Source of the DNA: Pseudooceanicola sp050897975
GTDB lineage: Bacteria; Pseudomonadota; Alphaproteobacteria; Rhodobacterales; Rhodobacteraceae
DNA length: 64,000 nt
NCBI RefSeq assembly: GCF_050897975.1
Contig: NZ_JBPAXY010000002.1
Span: 310,001 to 374,000 of the forward strand
Direction of reading: 5' to 3'
Part shown: in pieces, positions 41,495 to 50,840 of the stretch
How positions within the stretch are numbered: the first letter of the stretch is position 1
Layout of the letters: the number at the start of each line of letters is the position of its first letter
Translations under genes and position numbers: made by a program
The notes under the pieces: generated by a model
What the model was told of the DNA's origin: nothing
The model's database searches: none
Seen by the model: the letters and a program-made list of their open reading frames with translations, nothing else

Positions 41495-42331
41495 TCACTT
41501 GCCGTCGCGCAGCAGGATGATTTCCAGCCGGTCGTTGCGCGCCGCCATCGGGTTACGGTCGGCCAGCTCGCGGTCCGCATGGCCGGTCACCCGGGCCACG
41601 CGGCGGCCCGACAGGCCCTGTTGCAACATCAGCTTGCGCATCTCCTGGGCGCGCAGGGTCGACAGCTCCCACACCGGGTTCTCGCTCAGGACCACGGGGC
41701 GGGCGTGGACATGGCCCTCGATCGCCATTTCGTTGGTCACCAGCGAGGTCACCCGCACCAGCATCGCCGCCATCTCTTCCAGCAGGGCCGTGGGTTCCGC
41801 CGTCTCGTCTTCGAACAGCGGCACATCCTCGGTCTCGAACAGCTCGATCACCAGCCCCTCGTCGGTGACGCGGGTCACGATATGGCGCAGCATTTCGGGG
41901 TGCACATCGCTTTCCCCGGTCTGGCCGCGCAGGATCTTCTCGATCTCGTCCAGCTGGCGCTGCTGCTCGGCCTCGGCCTCTTCCTGCGCCTCGCGCCCCG
42001 AGGCCTTGTCCTCGGGGGTGGGGTTCAGAGAGGTGGCCCCGGTGCCGACCTGCGGCAGGGCCATCTCGGAAAAGGTGCTTTCGCCGCCAAAGGCGCCATC
42101 ACCCCCGCCAGAGACCCGGTTCAGCGGGATCGTCGGACTGAAGTAATCCGCGATCCCCTTGCGTTGCTTTTCCGTCGTCGCGTTCAACAGCCACATCAAC
42201 AGGAAGAAGGCCATCATGGCCGTGACGAAATCGGCATAGGCCACTTTCCAGGCGCCGCCGTGGTGTCCATCACCGCCGCCCTTCTTCACCTTCTTGATGA
42301 TGATCGGCTGGGCATTGCTTGGCCCACTCAT
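41495..42331 (-). CDS. motB: Flagellar motor stator protein MotB
   Basis: A 278-residue inner-membrane stator subunit. The single N-terminal membrane segment follows the conserved AWKVAYADFVTAMMAFFLLM, in which the Asp is the proton-binding residue; a plug and Glu-rich linker (EAQEEAEAEQQRQLDEIEKI) lead to the OmpA-like peptidoglycan-binding domain (about 130-275; TNEMAIEGHVHARPV, STLRAQEMRKLMLQQGL, ARVTGHADRELADRNP). The ATG at 42331 has AGAGGTGG upstream; 42355 is a possible longer start. motA is not in the window, and other flagellar genes begin 11 kb away at 53540. Confidence 0.92.
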   Translation of the reverse strand: MSGPSNAQPIIIKKVKKGGGDGHHGGAWKVAYADFVTAMMAFFLLMWLLNATTEKQRKGIADYFSPTIPLNRVSGGGDGAFGGESTFSEMALPQVGTGATSLNPTPEDKASGREAQEEAEAEQQRQLDEIEKILRGQTGESDVHPEMLRHIVTRVTDEGLVIELFETEDVPLFEDETAEPTALLEEMAAMLVRVTSLVTNEMAIEGHVHARPVVLSENPVWELSTLRAQEMRKLMLQQGLSGRRVARVTGHADRELADRNPMAARNDRLEIILLRDGK

Positions 42332-42482
42332 CCTACCACCTCTGTACTCACCCATCCCCAGGCTACCCCCTGCCCCTTACCGGCGCCCTAACACCTCCAA
42401 TTGTCGCCATTCGCCCGGGCGCCGCCGCCGCCTCGCGCGCGCGGGAACGGATCCTTAACCCCGCCCTGCCCATGCTGCGCCC

Positions 42483-43463
42483 ATGACATGGAAAGCGATG
42501 GAGACGGTCGATGTGCTGGTCCTGGGAAGCACGGGCCGGGTCGGGCGTCTGCTGCGCGGTGCCCTGGCCGGGTCCGAGGCATTGAGCGCCGGGCTGCTGC
42601 CGCCGGACGCAGGGCCGCGCGCGCCGCGCCTGCTGTGGCAATGCCGCCGCGGGGCGGACGGACCGGACAGCCTGAAATGGCACCCCGGGCGCCCCCTGCC
42701 AGAGGGGTTGCGGGCGCGGGCGGTGCTGGCGCTTTGGGGGGTCACCTCGGGGCCGCAGGTGGCGCTGGCGCAGAATGCCGCGCTGGCCCGCGCGGCGCTG
42801 CATCTGGCGCGGCGGGTCGGGGCAGAGCGGGTCATCCACCTCTCCAGCGGCGCGGTGCAGGCCGGGCTGACCGGCGCCCCGGCGCGCGAAGACGCCCCCC
42901 TGGCCCCCCTTGGCCCCTATGGAGCCGCCAAGGTCGAGATGGAACAGGCGATACGCGACTGGCACGCCCGTCAGGGCACTTGCGCCCCCGGCCCCGAGGA
43001 GGGGCCCGCCAGAGCGGATACCGCCCCCCCGTCCGAGCCGCGCAGCCTGATCCTGCGCCTGGGCAATGTGGCGGGGGCCGACAGCCTGGCCCGCGCCCTG
43101 GCCCAGCCCGGGCCAGTCACCCTCGACCGTTTCGGCGAGGACCCGGGCGGGGCCGAGGGCGAGGGCCCCCGCCGGTCCTACCTGGGGATCGAGGATCTGG
43201 CCCGCTGCCTCGCCGCCCTCCTGCGCCTGCCCGCCGCCGCCCTGCCGCCGGTGCTGAACCTCGCCGGGCCCACCCCGGTGGCCATGGCCGAGATCGCCCG
43301 CGCCGCCGGGCGCGAGGTGCTCTGGCGCCCGGCCCCGACCCGGGCTCTGCCGCTTCTGTCACTGGACACCACCCGGCTGGACCGCCTGACCGGCCCGCTG
43401 CCCGACAGCGCCGATGCCGCCGCCCTGCTGGCCCAGTGGCACCGCGCCGAGGGGGGCCGATGA
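42483..43463 (+). CDS. NAD-dependent epimerase/dehydratase-family protein
   Basis: A 326-residue Rossmann-fold SDR-type protein with a slightly changed N-terminal nucleotide motif (VDVLVLGSTGRVGRLL), HLSSGAVQAGL and the catalytic-type YGAAKVEMEQ (about residue 147). The usual Tyr-x3-Lys is read as YGAAK. A sugar-nucleotide epimerase or reductase is likely. The first of three ATGs (42483, 42488 in another frame, 42498) is given; no strong ribosome-binding site decides. It overlaps the fused sugar transferase gene by four bases (ATGA), so it probably supplies or modifies the sugar that enzyme transfers. Confidence 0.7.
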   Translation: MTWKAMETVDVLVLGSTGRVGRLLRGALAGSEALSAGLLPPDAGPRAPRLLWQCRRGADGPDSLKWHPGRPLPEGLRARAVLALWGVTSGPQVALAQNAALARAALHLARRVGAERVIHLSSGAVQAGLTGAPAREDAPLAPLGPYGAAKVEMEQAIRDWHARQGTCAPGPEEGPARADTAPPSEPRSLILRLGNVAGADSLARALAQPGPVTLDRFGEDPGGAEGEGPRRSYLGIEDLARCLAALLRLPAAALPPVLNLAGPTPVAMAEIARAAGREVLWRPAPTRALPLLSLDTTRLDRLTGPLPDSADAAALLAQWHRAEGGR

Positions 43464-46051
43464 CCGCCTCCGACCGGACCCGCCCCCCCGTGTCCCCACA
43501 GGACACCCCGCGCCCCGCGCCGCTGCCCCCCGGACGGCGGGCGCTGGACCTGGCGGTCACCCTGACCCTGCTGGCCTGCCTCTGGCCCCTGCTTCTGCTG
43601 CTGGCGGCGCTGGTCTGGCTTTGCGACGGAGCCCCGGTCCTCTACCCGGCGGAACGGATGCTTTGCCCCGACCGCCCCTTCATCCTGTGGAAGTTTCGCA
43701 CCATGGCCCCCGACCCGCGCGACCGGGGCGTCACCGGCGGCGACAAGGCGCGGCGGATCACCCCCCTGGGCCGCCACCTGCGCCGCTGGCGCCTGGACGA
43801 GCTGCCGCAGCTGTGGAACCTCCTGCGCGGCGAGATCACCCTGATAGGCCCGCGCCCGCCCCTGCGCGCCCATGTGGCCGCCCGCCCGGCGCTTTTCGCC
43901 CAGGTGCTGCGCAGCCGCCCCGGGCTGACCGGCCTGGCCACCCTGCGTTTCCACGCCCGCGAGGCGGCGCTGCTGGCCCCCTGCCGCGATGCCGTGGAAA
44001 CCGAAAGGATCTACCTGGCCCGCTGCCTGCCCGCCAAAGCGCGGCTGGATCTGTGGTACGCCCGCCGCCGTAGCCTGGGCCTGGACCTGTGGATCCTGGC
44101 CCGCACTATCTGGCCCGCCCGGCGCCGCCGCCCTGATCAAGCGCACCGCAACGCCCTCCCCCCCGGGCCTCGGCTGGCCCGGACCCTGACCCGCCTCGGC
44201 CCGCGCGCCAAGGCGCGGATCCTGCGCGGCCTGGATCTGGGCGCCGTGCTCCTGGCCTGGGGCCTGCTGGCCCTGGGCCTGCCCGGTCTGGCCTCGCCCG
44301 ACCTGCTGCTGCCGGGGCTGGGCCTCGTGGCGGCGGGTGGCCCGCTTCTGGGCCTCGACCGGCTGCGGCTGCGCGCCTTCGCCCTGCGCGGCCTGCCCCG
44401 CTGCCTGGGTCTGGCAGCGGCACTGGCGGCAGCGCTGGCGCTTTGGCAGGGCCTGCGCGGCGCGCCCACCCTGGCCCCGGCCCTGCTGCTGCCGCCGCTT
44501 TGGGCGCTGGCGGCCATCGCCGGGCGCCAGGCCCTGCTGGCCCTGGCCCTGCGCGCCCATGCGGCGGCCCGGGCGCCGACGCGGATCCTGATCTGGGGCG
44601 CGGGCCAGCGCGGGCTGCAACTGGCCGCCGCCCTGGCGGGCGACCGCCACCACCGCTGCCTTGGCTTCCTGGATGAAGACCCGCGCAAGCAGGGCCAGCG
44701 CCTGGGCGGCCTGCCGGTGCATTCCCCCACCCGGGCCAGGGCGCTGGTGGCCCGCCAGCCCCCCGATCAGATCGTCCTGGCCCTGCCCCGCGCCGCCTGG
44801 CCCCACGCCCGCGCCACCCTCGCCGACCTGCCCTGCGAGGTGCTCAGCCTGCCGGGCTTTGCCGCCCGCCTCTGGGGCGGCGAAGAGGGCGCGCCCCCCG
44901 ACCTGCCCCGCCTGCTGGGCCGCGCCGATCTGGAACGCCAGCTGCCCGAGGTGCGCGACAGCTACGCCGGGCGGCGCATCCTGGTCACCGGCGCCGGTGG
45001 CTCGATCGGGTCCGAGCTTTGTCGCCAGCTGCTGCGCCTCGGCCCGGCCCGGCTGGTGCTGCTCGACCAGGGCGAACTGGCCCTCTACACGATCACCACG
45101 GAACTGGAGGCCACCACGCCCCACGCCGCCACCCGCCTGCGCCCGGTCCTGGGCTCGGTCACCGACGCCCCCCTGCTGGACGAGCTGTTGGCGACGGAAG
45201 GCATCGACACGATCTTTCACGCCGCCGCCCTGAAACACGTCCCCCTGGTCGAGGCCCACCCGCTGGAGGGGATCCGCACCAACGTCCTGGGCACCCAGAC
45301 CCTGGCCGAGGCGGCGCGCCGTGCCGGGGTGGCCCGCTTCCTCCTGATCTCGACCGACAAGGCGGTGCGCCCCGGCTCGGTCATGGGGGCGGCCAAACGC
45401 CTGGCCGAAGAGGTGGTGCAGGACCTGGCCACCCGCAGCCCCGACACCCGCTTTGCCATGGTGCGCTTCGGCAATGTGCTTGGCTCCTCGGGCTCGGTCA
45501 TCCCGCGCTTTGCCGCCCAGATCGCGGCGGGCGGGCCGGTGACGGTGACCCATCCCCAGATGACCCGCTATTTCATGACCTGCGCCGAGGCGGTGCGGCT
45601 GACCCTGCTGGCGGGCGCCCGCGCCCGGGGGGGCGAGGTCTTCGTGCTGGATATGGGCGCGCCGCAGCGGATCCTGGATCTGGCCTGCCGGATGATCCGC
45701 GGCGCGGGCAAGGTGCCGCGCCTGCCCCCCGACGGGCCAGAGGCGCCCCCACCAGAGGCACCCAGCCCGGCCCCGGAAGACGAAATCGAGATCCGCTTCA
45801 CCGGCCTGCGCCCGGGCGAGAAACTGACCGAAGACCTGCTGATCGCCCCGGCGCTGGACGGCACGCCCCACCCCAGGATCCTGCGCGCCCGCGAGGATCA
45901 CCTGTCGCAGATCGAGGTCGCCGCCGCCCTGGCAGAGCTGCGCCGCTGCCTCGACGCCCGCGACCCCCCCGGCGCCGTGGCCGCCCTGCACCGCTGGGTC
46001 GCCCGGGGCCAGGCCCCGCGCCCCGCCGAACTGAGCGAGGACAGCGGCTGA
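43460..46051 (+). CDS. Fusion of initiating sugar-1-phosphate transferase and nucleotide-sugar 4,6-dehydratase
   Basis: One uninterrupted frame of 863 residues. Residues ~20-215 are a monotopic bacterial sugar transferase (PglC/WcaJ type): a hydrophobic re-entrant segment, LWKFRTMAPDPRD, TPLGRHLRRWRLDELPQLWN, GPRPPLRAHVA, LRSRPGLTGLA. Residues ~245-345 are four membrane segments. Residues ~370-480 are a Rossmann-like domain (ILIWGAGQRGLQLAAAL), and ~500-850 an extended SDR of the CapD/PglF type (ILVTGAGGSIGSELCRQLL, FHAAALKHVPLVEAHP, LLISTDKAVRPGSVMGAAKR). In most bacteria these are two genes. The protein would both make a 4-keto-6-deoxy sugar nucleotide and start glycan assembly on undecaprenyl phosphate at the inner membrane. 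There is no ATG at the junction. Confidence 0.85.
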   Translation: MTASDRTRPPVSPQDTPRPAPLPPGRRALDLAVTLTLLACLWPLLLLLAALVWLCDGAPVLYPAERMLCPDRPFILWKFRTMAPDPRDRGVTGGDKARRITPLGRHLRRWRLDELPQLWNLLRGEITLIGPRPPLRAHVAARPALFAQVLRSRPGLTGLATLRFHAREAALLAPCRDAVETERIYLARCLPAKARLDLWYARRRSLGLDLWILARTIWPARRRRPDQAHRNALPPGPRLARTLTRLGPRAKARILRGLDLGAVLLAWGLLALGLPGLASPDLLLPGLGLVAAGGPLLGLDRLRLRAFALRGLPRCLGLAAALAAALALWQGLRGAPTLAPALLLPPLWALAAIAGRQALLALALRAHAAARAPTRILIWGAGQRGLQLAAALAGDRHHRCLGFLDEDPRKQGQRLGGLPVHSPTRARALVARQPPDQIVLALPRAAWPHARATLADLPCEVLSLPGFAARLWGGEEGAPPDLPRLLGRADLERQLPEVRDSYAGRRILVTGAGGSIGSELCRQLLRLGPARLVLLDQGELALYTITTELEATTPHAATRLRPVLGSVTDAPLLDELLATEGIDTIFHAAALKHVPLVEAHPLEGIRTNVLGTQTLAEAARRAGVARFLLISTDKAVRPGSVMGAAKRLAEEVVQDLATRSPDTRFAMVRFGNVLGSSGSVIPRFAAQIAAGGPVTVTHPQMTRYFMTCAEAVRLTLLAGARARGGEVFVLDMGAPQRILDLACRMIRGAGKVPRLPPDGPEAPPPEAPSPAPEDEIEIRFTGLRPGEKLTEDLLIAPALDGTPHPRILRAREDHLSQIEVAAALAELRRCLDARDPPGAVAALHRWVARGQAPRPAELSEDSG

Positions 46052-46106
46052 GCCACCAAAGGACGCCCGCGCGCCGCGCCCGGGGCCACGCGCCGGACCC
46101 CACCCT

Positions 46107-46129
46107 TTCTCATTGCCAAAAATATCCCC
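46107..46129 (-). repeat. Copy of the ATATTTTTGGCAATGAGAA interspersed repeat
   Basis: Twenty-three bases identical to 30456-30478, in the opposite orientation, lying between the sugar-transferase fusion and the convergent M19 gene. The match extends through the flanking GCCTCC/GCGGGG sequence. Here it is single, not part of a long palindrome. Confidence 0.65.
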
Positions 46130-46177
46130 GCCGGAGGCAGGCATCGGCCGCAGGCCGATCCCCCCGCCGAAGCAAGA

Positions 46178-47239
46178 TCAGCCCTTCCAGGTCCGGCGCA
46201 GCACCGCCAGCCAATTGCCATGGCACAGCTTGTCCATCAGCGCATCGTCGATCCCATGGGCGCGCATCGCCGCCCGCAGCACGGGCAGACCGGCGCAATC
46301 GCCGAGGGCCTGGGGAATGATCGCCCCGTCGAAGTCCGAGCCGAAGCCGACACGATCCTCGCCCAGGATCCCGATCAGATGATCCAGGTGGCGCAACAGC
46401 ATCTCCAGCGGGGTATCCGCCGTCATCTGCCCGTCGGGCCGCAGGAACCCGGTCGCCAGGTTGATCCCCACCATGCCGTCGCTTTCGGCGATCCTGCGCA
46501 GCTGATCGTCGGTCAGGTTGCGCGCATGGGGGCAGATGGCCCAGGCGTTGGAATGGGTGGCCACCAGGGGCGCATCGCTCAGCGCCGCCACATCCGCCAC
46601 CCCGGCGGCGTTCAGATGCGACAGGTCGATCAGGATCCCCAGCCGGTTGCATTCCGCCACCAGACGCCGCCCCGCCTGGGTCAGACCGCCGCCGATGTCG
46701 GGATCCGCGGGATAGCGGAAGGGCACCCCCTCGGCAAAGATCGTGGGCCGCGACCACACCGGCCCGAGCGAGCGCAGGCCCCGGGCATGGAACCCCTCCA
46801 GTTCCTCGATCCCCGGCCCGATCGCCTCGGCCCCTTCGATATGCAGCACGGCGGCCATCTCCGGCCCGGCCAGGGCCGCCTCTAGCGTGTCCGCATCGGT
46901 GCAGATGCGGATCACCCCCACCTCTTCCAGGGCGCGGGCGGCGGCGAAGCCCTGTTCGGTCATCTCGCGCGCATAGGCCTGGTGCAGGGGCGGCGGCAGG
47001 GGAATGTCATATTGCGGCTTGGCCAGATCGGCCATCGACATGCCGTGTTCCGGCGGGCTGGGCACGAAGATGGCGAAAAAGCCCCCGGCCAGCCCGCCCG
47101 CCCGGGCGCGCGGCAGGTCGATATGGCCGCTGCCCAGCCCGTCGCGCACCTGGGCGGCGGTCACCTTGCCGGTGATCAGCCGCAGAATCAGGTCGTTATG
47201 GCCGTCGAAGATGCCGGGCTGGCGGTCGCTGGCGTGCAT
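46178..47239 (-). CDS. Membrane dipeptidase (peptidase M19), canonical
   Basis: A 353-residue M19 metallo-dipeptidase with the expected zinc ligands: FDGHNDLILR (His14, Asp16), HIEGAEAIG (Glu, about residue 130), IDLSHLNAAG (His, about 200), VATHSNAWA (His, about 220) and FGSDFDGAI (Asp, about 290). It begins 72 bases after soxG and is the last gene of the sarcosine-oxidase-type operon. A dipeptidase is also found beside sarcosine and dimethylglycine genes in Pseudomonas, so it may release an N-methylated amino acid from a dipeptide. Contrast the degenerate M19 protein at 1756. Confidence 0.9.
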   Translation of the reverse strand: MHASDRQPGIFDGHNDLILRLITGKVTAAQVRDGLGSGHIDLPRARAGGLAGGFFAIFVPSPPEHGMSMADLAKPQYDIPLPPPLHQAYAREMTEQGFAAARALEEVGVIRICTDADTLEAALAGPEMAAVLHIEGAEAIGPGIEELEGFHARGLRSLGPVWSRPTIFAEGVPFRYPADPDIGGGLTQAGRRLVAECNRLGILIDLSHLNAAGVADVAALSDAPLVATHSNAWAICPHARNLTDDQLRRIAESDGMVGINLATGFLRPDGQMTADTPLEMLLRHLDHLIGILGEDRVGFGSDFDGAIIPQALGDCAGLPVLRAAMRAHGIDDALMDKLCHGNWLAVLRRTWKG

Positions 47240-47311
47240 CGCAATTCCCCTTGCCGTTCCGGGCCGGAGTGAACCTGCTGCGCGCGCCCCTGTCCAGAGC
47301 CCATCACACCC

Positions 47312-47884
47312 TCACGCGGCGTCGCAGGCCCCGGCCTGGCGCTCTGCGGTCTCGCAAAGCGCGTGCCACAGGCTGGCGGCGCTCGACCGCGGCGCCAGAA
47401 CCGCCAGCCGGTCCTCGGCGCGACGGATCAGCACGCAGCCCAGGTGATGCAGCAGGGTGCGGGTGGCATGGCCCGGGGCGATCTGATCGGGGGCCAGGTT
47501 CACCAGCCGCTCCAGCAGCGCCCGGATCGGCGCGGCGCCCGCGTCCGAGGTGACCTCGACACAGACCCAGCCATCGGACTGGTCGGTCAGCCGGGCGCCC
47601 GGCGCGCTACGGATCGCGTCGCGCAGGCGTTCGGCATGGTCGGGCACATCGGTCTCGATCATCCATTGCCCCGGCCCGGTCCAGAAGGCCGCCGCCCCCT
47701 GCCCCTGCGACCACAGCCCCGGCCCCGGCAGGCGCAGGCCCAGGGGATGCGGCGCGGGGGTGCCGGGGCGGGTGGCCACGGCGATCAGCATCAGTGCGGC
47801 ATTCTCGCCTAGGCTCAGGGCGCCGAATTGCGCGCGGGCGGGCTCGGGGGTGCCCAGGGCGCCCATGGGGATCAGGTCAGTCAC
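47312..47884 (-). CDS. soxG: Sarcosine oxidase gamma-type subunit (SoxG/MgdD)
   Basis: A 190-residue small subunit of a heterotetrameric sarcosine oxidase or N-methylglutamate dehydrogenase. It resembles the GcvT-like gamma subunit: LRLPGPGLWSQGQGAAAFWT, GQWMIETDVPDHAERLRDAI, LTDQSDGWVCVEV, then APGHATRTLLHHLGCVLIRR and SLWHALCETAE. A GTG start at 47884 is chosen because GGAGGG lies seven bases upstream; it overlaps the soxA stop by 8 bases. The ATG six codons on (47866) is the alternative. Confidence 0.85.
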   Translation of the reverse strand: MTDLIPMGALGTPEPARAQFGALSLGENAALMLIAVATRPGTPAPHPLGLRLPGPGLWSQGQGAAAFWTGPGQWMIETDVPDHAERLRDAIRSAPGARLTDQSDGWVCVEVTSDAGAAPIRALLERLVNLAPDQIAPGHATRTLLHHLGCVLIRRAEDRLAVLAPRSSAASLWHALCETAERQAGACDAA

Positions 47885-50840
47885 GCAGTCGCCCTCCTTC
47901 GGGATCGACGAAATGGGCCGGAACGACGCGGGCCAAAATGTCCTGCCCTTCCAGCGGGTTGGCACAGCGGATCACCTCGCCCAGGCGCTGATCGCCCTTT
48001 TCCAGGAGGCCAAGCGCGATGTAGCTTTGCAGATGCGGCGAATAGCAGGCCGAGGTGATCCAGCCCTGATCACTGGCCAGGCTTTGCACCGCCTCCGCCG
48101 CGAAAAGATGGGCGCCCGCGGGCAGCTTCTCGGCCGGGTCCAGCGGTTGCAGCCCGACCAGGCGGCGGGCGTCGTCCGCCAGCCCCTCGCGCCGCGACAT
48201 CACCGCGCCGATCGCGTCCTTCTTGGCGGATACCATCCGCCCCAGCCCCAGCATGGCGGCGGTGGTCTGGCCGTTCAGCTCGGCCCCTGCGGCATGGCCC
48301 TTCTCGATCCGCAGCACCGCCAGCGCCTCGGTCCCGTAGGGGGTCACGCCCAGATCGGCGCCGCGTTCCATCAGCCGCTCCATCAGGGCGTGGCCATAGC
48401 GGGCGGGCACCGCCAGCTCATAGGCCAGTTCGCCCGAGAAGGAGATACGGAAGAGTCGCGCGGGCAATCCGCCGCAGACCGTCAGCTCGGCGCAGGCCAT
48501 GAAGGGGAAGGCGGCGTTCGACAGGTCGAAATCGTCCACCACCCGCTCCAGCAGGGCGCGCGACCTCGGCCCGGCCACGGCGATCTGAGCCCAGGCGTCG
48601 GTCGTGGAAATCAGGGTGACGTCCAGCTCGGGCCAGAGACACTGGCGGGCAAATTCCATCCGCTGGAAGACCAGGCCCGCGTTGCCGGTGGTGGTGGTGA
48701 CCACGTAATGCCCCTCGGCCAGGCAGGCACAGGTGCCGTCGTCATAGAGGAACCCATCCTCGCGCAGCATCAGCCCATAGCGCACGCGGCCCGGTTTCAG
48801 GGTCGACATGGTGTTGGCATAGATCCGGTCCAGGAAGGTGGCCGCATCGGGGCCCTGCACGTCGATCTTGCCCAGGGTGGTGACGTCGCACAGACCCACG
48901 GCGGCGCGCACCGCCAGCGCCTCACGATCCACGCTTTGGCGCCAGTGGGTCTCGCCGGGCTGCGCGTACCATTGGGCGCGCATCCATGGGCCCACCTCGA
49001 CGAAGGTCGCGCCGTTGGCTTCGGCCCAGTGGTGCGTGGGCGTCAGGCGCCGCGGGCGGAAGTTGGCGCCAGTGTCGCCACCGCCCAGCACCGACAGGGC
49101 GACGGGGGTATAGGGCGGGCGGAAGACGGTGGTCCCGGTGCGGGCAATGCCATTGCCCGTCAGCTCGGCCATCACCGCCAGGGCCGTGACGTTCGAGGTC
49201 TTGCCCTGATCGGTGGCCATGCCCAGGGTCGTCCAGCGTTTCATGTGCTCGACCGAGCGCATGTTCTCCTGGTGCGACAGCTTGATGTCCTTGACCGTCA
49301 CGTCGTTTTGCAGATCGACCCAGGCGCGGCGCTTGCCCGGCACATGCCAGAGCGCGGCAATGGCGCCGGGCTCCTCCTCGGCCTGCGGCAGGGCGGGGCT
49401 GGGGGCCACCAGGTCCAGCTGCGCCAGCGCCTCGCGGGCGGCGCGCAGACCATCGGCCAGGGCGGCGGCGGTGCTGCCCTCGCCGCGCGCGGCCCCTGCG
49501 GGGAGCAGCCCGGCGGGGCCATCGGCGCCGGGCAGGAAGGTCAGCCGCTCACCGTCCCAGACCGGGCGGCCCCGGTGGTGCGAGGCCAGCTGCACATTGG
49601 GGTTCCAGCCCCCCGCGACGCCCAGCACCCCACAGGGGATCCAGCTTTCGCGGCCATCGGCGGTGCGGATCTGCGCCCGGCGCAGCCCGTGACGGCCCCT
49701 GGTGCCGGTCACCACCGCGCCTGCGTGGGTCACATAGCCGCCCAGGCTGCGCGCGCCGCTGCGGCTGTCGATCACACCGGCCAGCGCCACGCCCCGCGCC
49801 AGCAGGGCCTGAGCGGTGCGGTGGCCGTCATCGTTGTTGGTGAAGATCAGCACCGGATCGGCGGCCCGCGCCTGCGGCGTCACCCCCCAGCGGTTGGCAT
49901 AGGCGCGCAGGGCGCCGGACAGCAGAACGCCGGGGCGGTCATTGTCGGCGAAGGGGATATGCCGCTCGGTCGCCCCTGTGGCCAGGATCGCGCGCTTGGC
50001 GGTGATGCGCCACAGGGTCTGGCGCACCTGATCGCCGGGGGTGGCCAGATGGTCCGAGACCCGTTCCACCGCGCCATAGATCCCGTGATCATAGACGCCG
50101 AAGACCGTGGTGCGCGGCATCAGCCGGACATTGGGCAACGAGGCCAGCTCGGCCAGCACCTGGGCGACCCATTGGGGCGCGGGCGCCCCGTCCAACAGCC
50201 CGCCTTCGGCCAGCAGGCGCCCGCCCATGCGCGCATCCTCGTCGGCCAGAACCACCTCGGCCCCGGCCCGTGCGGCGGTCAGCGCGGCCATCAGCCCCGC
50301 CGCCCCCGCGCCGATCACCAAGAGGTCCGGGTGCAGGAACCCCCGGTCGTAGGCATCGGGATCGGCCTGCATCGACAGTTTGCCCAGCCCGGCGGCGCGG
50401 CGGATCGCAGGCTCGTACAGCTTTTCCCAGAAGGCGCGCGGCCACATGAAGGTCTTGTAATAGAACCCCGCCGACAGGAAGGGCGCCGCCAGGTCGTTGA
50501 CCGCCATCAGGTCGTGTTTCAACCCGCCGACATGGCTCTGGCTGCTGGCCTCCAGCCCGTCGAACAGCTCTACCATCGTGGCGCGGGTGTTGGGCTCGGC
50601 CCGGGCGCCACTGCGCAGGGTGACCAAGGCGTTCGGCTCCTCCGACCCGGCGGAAAAGATGCCGCGCGGGCGATGGTACTTGAAGCTGCGCCCGACCAGC
50701 TGCACCCCATTGGCCATCAGGGCGGAGGCGAGCGTGTCACCGGCAAAGCCAGTGTAGCGGCGGCCATCGAAGGTGAAGGACAGCGGGCGGTTGCGGTCGA
50801 TCAGCGCGTCGCGGCTGTGCGAGAGGTCCAGGCGGCTCAT
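47877..50840 (-). CDS. soxA: Sarcosine oxidase alpha-type subunit (SoxA/MgdC)
   Basis: A 987-residue large subunit. Order of parts: a 2Fe-2S-like plug domain (residues ~20-100; YTGFAGDTLASALMANGVQL, YHRPRGIFSAGSEEPNALV), a dinucleotide-binding domain (LLVIGAGAAGLMAALTAARA, about 165), an NAD-type region (KRAILATGATERHIPFADND, about 285), and a C-terminal aminomethyltransferase half (about 600-980; CDVTTLGKIDVQGPDAATFL, FSGELAYELAVPARYGHALM, GTEALAVLRIEKGHAAGAEL) that can bind THF and capture the one-carbon unit. It overlaps soxD by 4 bases and soxG by 8. Sarcosine is the default substrate; N-methylglutamate is the alternative given the mgs-like genes 6 kb upstream. Confidence 0.92.
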   Translation of the reverse strand: MSRLDLSHSRDALIDRNRPLSFTFDGRRYTGFAGDTLASALMANGVQLVGRSFKYHRPRGIFSAGSEEPNALVTLRSGARAEPNTRATMVELFDGLEASSQSHVGGLKHDLMAVNDLAAPFLSAGFYYKTFMWPRAFWEKLYEPAIRRAAGLGKLSMQADPDAYDRGFLHPDLLVIGAGAAGLMAALTAARAGAEVVLADEDARMGGRLLAEGGLLDGAPAPQWVAQVLAELASLPNVRLMPRTTVFGVYDHGIYGAVERVSDHLATPGDQVRQTLWRITAKRAILATGATERHIPFADNDRPGVLLSGALRAYANRWGVTPQARAADPVLIFTNNDDGHRTAQALLARGVALAGVIDSRSGARSLGGYVTHAGAVVTGTRGRHGLRRAQIRTADGRESWIPCGVLGVAGGWNPNVQLASHHRGRPVWDGERLTFLPGADGPAGLLPAGAARGEGSTAAALADGLRAAREALAQLDLVAPSPALPQAEEEPGAIAALWHVPGKRRAWVDLQNDVTVKDIKLSHQENMRSVEHMKRWTTLGMATDQGKTSNVTALAVMAELTGNGIARTGTTVFRPPYTPVALSVLGGGDTGANFRPRRLTPTHHWAEANGATFVEVGPWMRAQWYAQPGETHWRQSVDREALAVRAAVGLCDVTTLGKIDVQGPDAATFLDRIYANTMSTLKPGRVRYGLMLREDGFLYDDGTCACLAEGHYVVTTTTGNAGLVFQRMEFARQCLWPELDVTLISTTDAWAQIAVAGPRSRALLERVVDDFDLSNAAFPFMACAELTVCGGLPARLFRISFSGELAYELAVPARYGHALMERLMERGADLGVTPYGTEALAVLRIEKGHAAGAELNGQTTAAMLGLGRMVSAKKDAIGAVMSRREGLADDARRLVGLQPLDPAEKLPAGAHLFAAEAVQSLASDQGWITSACYSPHLQSYIALGLLEKGDQRLGEVIRCANPLEGQDILARVVPAHFVDPEGGRLRD

